From Spirochaetales bacterium (GTDB lineage Bacteria; Spirochaetota; Spirochaetia; DSM-27196; SLAA01): DNA of 6,301 bases. The position numbers and the translations under genes are program-made. Positions 5,358 to 6,301 of this stretch are shown here, piece by piece. How positions within the stretch are numbered: the stretch's first letter is position 1; every line of letters begins with the position of its first letter. The notes beneath the pieces were generated by a model. It had not been told where the DNA came from, searched no databases, and saw nothing but the letters and a program-made list of their open reading frames with translations. The stretch is taken from assembly GCA_007126415.1 (NCBI GenBank), contig SLBH01000176.1, positions 1 to 6,301 on the forward strand, read 5' to 3'.

Positions 5358-5453
5358 CGGCGATGATTGCCCTTGCCGTTACGCGCGTTCCCGGGCATGC
5401 CGCGGCATGCCGTCGGCGTCGCTTGCAAGAAGAAGGTACACAATCGGGAACGC
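5352..5453. repeat. Adjacent and nested perfect inverted repeats after the MFS remnant
   Basis: GCGTAACGGC (5352-5361) and GCCGTTACGC (5375-5384) form a perfect 10-bp inverted repeat covering the MFS stop. Immediately next, GCGTTCCCG (5385-5393) and CGGGAACGC (5445-5453) form a perfect 9-bp inverted repeat. It encloses an 18-bp perfect palindrome, GGCATGCCGCGGCATGCC (5394-5411), and the 8-bp palindrome CTTGCAAG (5422-5429). There is no T tract, so it is not a simple terminator. It could be a structured RNA, a REP- or MITE-like element, or a recombination scar. The rest of the gap, 5454-5527, holds nothing I recognise. Confidence 0.75.
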
Positions 5454-5527
5454 ACCATGCTCGTTTTGCGTGATGGACAGAACCATCTCGACGCAGCCGC
5501 TGAGCGCCGCCTTTTGGGCACGATCTG

Positions 5528-5556
5528 TTGACAAACGTAGTATTTTACTAAAGAAT
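5528..5556 (+). promoter_or_regulatory. Probable promoter of the FMN-binding protein gene
   Basis: A perfect -35 box TTGACA (5528-5533) is followed after 17 nt by AAGAAT (5551-5556), a 4/6 match to the -10 consensus. The start site would be near 5563, giving a leader of about 28 nt that contains the Shine-Dalgarno site AAAGGAG (5577-5583). The weak -10 beside a perfect -35 suggests an activator or an alternative spacing. Confidence 0.55.
5538..5550. promoter_or_regulatory. Short inverted repeat in the promoter spacer, possible operator
   Basis: TAGTA-TTT-TACTA lies exactly between the -35 and -10 boxes of the promoter at 5528-5556. A dyad in this position could bind a regulator. It is AT-rich in a GC-rich region and only five bases per arm, so chance is possible. 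Confidence 0.3.
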
Positions 5557-5590
5557 TACCGATAACACTACACACAAAAGGAGTTTCAAG

Positions 5591-6091
5591 ATGAAGAGTG
5601 TTTACAGCGGCTTCGGCGTGCTCGTTGCTGCGCTACTGATCGCGACCGCGATCCCCATGGCGGTCTTTGCCGGTGGGGGTGCCGAGGCGGCTCAATGGCC
5701 TGCTTGGGATCTCAGAGACGGGGATTACCGTGGCCACTTCGACGACCGAGAGCACAATGTCAGTGTTCAAATCACAATCGAGGACGAGGAAGTCGTCGGT
5801 GTTTCCTTGCGGTGGGCGTATTACCGCGGTGTTGATTATCGCGACGCCGACGAAGATCCATTAGCCGGTATCTACGACCAGCACGTTGAGTCGCTCGAGT
5901 ATTTGATCGGGGCGCGTGGTGTTGAGGAGATTGTGGAGCGAACGATCCACATGGAGGGCTCGCCGTCGGGACCTGCTCTCGAAGCCATCGCGACGCAAGA
6001 CGTCGACGGCTTCACGGCAGCCACCATCCGGTCGGGAAAGATCGGATCGGCGGTACGCGACGCGTTCAATCGGGGACGCTACAGAGAGTAG
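5591..6091 (+). CDS. Secreted FMN-binding-domain protein
   Basis: The product is 166 residues. ATG 5591 has AAAGGAG seven bases upstream. Residues 1-27 form a signal peptide with a hydrophobic core at 8-26 and likely cleavage after VFA (25-27), followed by GGGAEAA, a mature N-terminus style often seen in spirochaetes. The mature part fits the FMN_bind fold. It opens with DGDYRGHFDD (43-52), followed by a strand pair VSVQITIEDEEVVGVSL (57-73), and a C-terminal motif VDGFTAATIRSGKIGSAVRDAFNRG (138-162) that matches the family's D-x-x-(S/T)-G-A-T-x-x-S signature with Ala for Gly. In flavinylated homologues the last Thr of this motif carries covalent FMN added by ApbE/Ftp; here that would be T145. 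It may act in periplasmic redox transfer, though no partner genes are visible. It is not in an operon with the flanking genes seen here. Confidence 0.83.
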   Translation: MKSVYSGFGVLVAALLIATAIPMAVFAGGGAEAAQWPAWDLRDGDYRGHFDDREHNVSVQITIEDEEVVGVSLRWAYYRGVDYRDADEDPLAGIYDQHVESLEYLIGARGVEEIVERTIHMEGSPSGPALEAIATQDVDGFTAATIRSGKIGSAVRDAFNRGRYRE

Positions 6092-6128
6092 CTTGTTGCG
6101 CCAGTCGCGCTCCAACTACGGTTACCGA

Positions 6129-6176
6129 TCGGCACCCTGCAGCGAGTCCTGCGGGGTGCCGACCGGCTTCGGCCGG
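6129..6176. terminator. Two strong hairpins between convergent genes
   Basis: TCGGCACCC (6129-6137) pairs perfectly with GGGTGCCGA (6154-6162). The stem continues inward as GCAG/CTGC after one mismatch. One base pair step later CCGGC-TTCG-GCCGG (6163-6176) makes a second stem with a stable UUCG-type tetraloop. No T tract follows on either strand. The position, between the 3' ends of the FMN-binding gene and the minus-strand gene at 6211, suggests a shared bidirectional terminator or mRNA-stabilising structure. Confidence 0.6.
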
Positions 6177-6210
6177 CGCTCCGTGCCCGTGCTGTCGGGA
6201 GCTGTCGCCC

Positions 6211-6301
6211 TCACTTCACCGATAGCAGAATGTACTTTGCGATTCGATCGGACGCTATGGGAGTCAGCCCGTCGACCCATTGCTTCTGCTCGACGTCGAA
6301 C
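6211..6301 (-). CDS. C-terminal 29 codons of an unidentified protein (5' end outside window)
   Basis: On the minus strand an open frame enters at the window edge and ends with TGA at 6213-6211. The peptide is FDVEQKQWVDGLTPIASDRIAKYILLSVK. Third codon positions are mostly G or C, as in the neighbouring genes, and the stop is followed by the paired hairpins at 6129-6176, both in favour of a real gene. The segment is too short for me to name a family. Confidence 0.55.
   Translation of the reverse strand, partial: FDVEQKQWVDGLTPIASDRIAKYILLSVK

Overview
The window is a G+C-rich bacterial chromosomal segment with mixed gene orientation. The best guess at the host is a free-living member of the Spirochaetota. 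That inference rests mainly on the signal peptide of the FMN-binding protein, which ends in VFA-GGG, a style common in spirochaete secreted proteins, and on the mix of gene families. It has not been tested by any search. No rRNA, tRNA, CRISPR array or transposase was seen.

Left part (1-1210, minus strand): the 5' two thirds of ribD, preceded by a complete FMN-riboswitch leader. In transcription order this is a sigma70-type promoter (TTGACG-17-TACACT), the RFN aptamer starting about two bases after the predicted start site, a run of hairpins, an intrinsic terminator with seven U, and then the ribD ribosome-binding site. The 5' strand of the aptamer can pair with the 5' arm of the terminator, which suggests a simple antitermination switch. 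Further rib genes probably follow ribD beyond base 1.

Centre (1300-3466, plus strand): a secreted DUF305 protein rich in His and Met (probable copper binding) that ends in a hairpin terminator overlapping its stop codon. A dCMP/ComEB-type deaminase follows, then a renalase-like FAD-dependent oxidoreductase (COG3380 type). The last two lack clear Shine-Dalgarno sites.

Right-centre (3538-5061, minus strand): a two-gene unit. A TraR/DksA-type zinc-finger regulator appears to be transcribed from a promoter whose predicted +1 is the A of its ATG (leaderless). It overlaps by 11 nt a 380-residue fusion of an N-terminal GNAT acetyltransferase and a C-terminal multi-spanning membrane domain. That membrane domain resembles a site-2 protease in which all the zinc ligands have been replaced. 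This cassette is the most unusual item in the window.

Right (5043-6301): the cassette abuts a 5'-truncated remnant of an MFS transporter, which is flanked by GGCATGC-type repeats and followed by nested inverted repeats. A secreted FMN-binding-domain protein follows, with a well-formed promoter and Shine-Dalgarno site and a flavinylation-like motif. Next come two strong hairpins, probably a shared terminator, and the C-terminal 29 codons of an unidentified minus-strand gene. The ribD riboswitch and the FMN-binding protein are linked by flavin biology, but nothing in the sequence shows a common operon.
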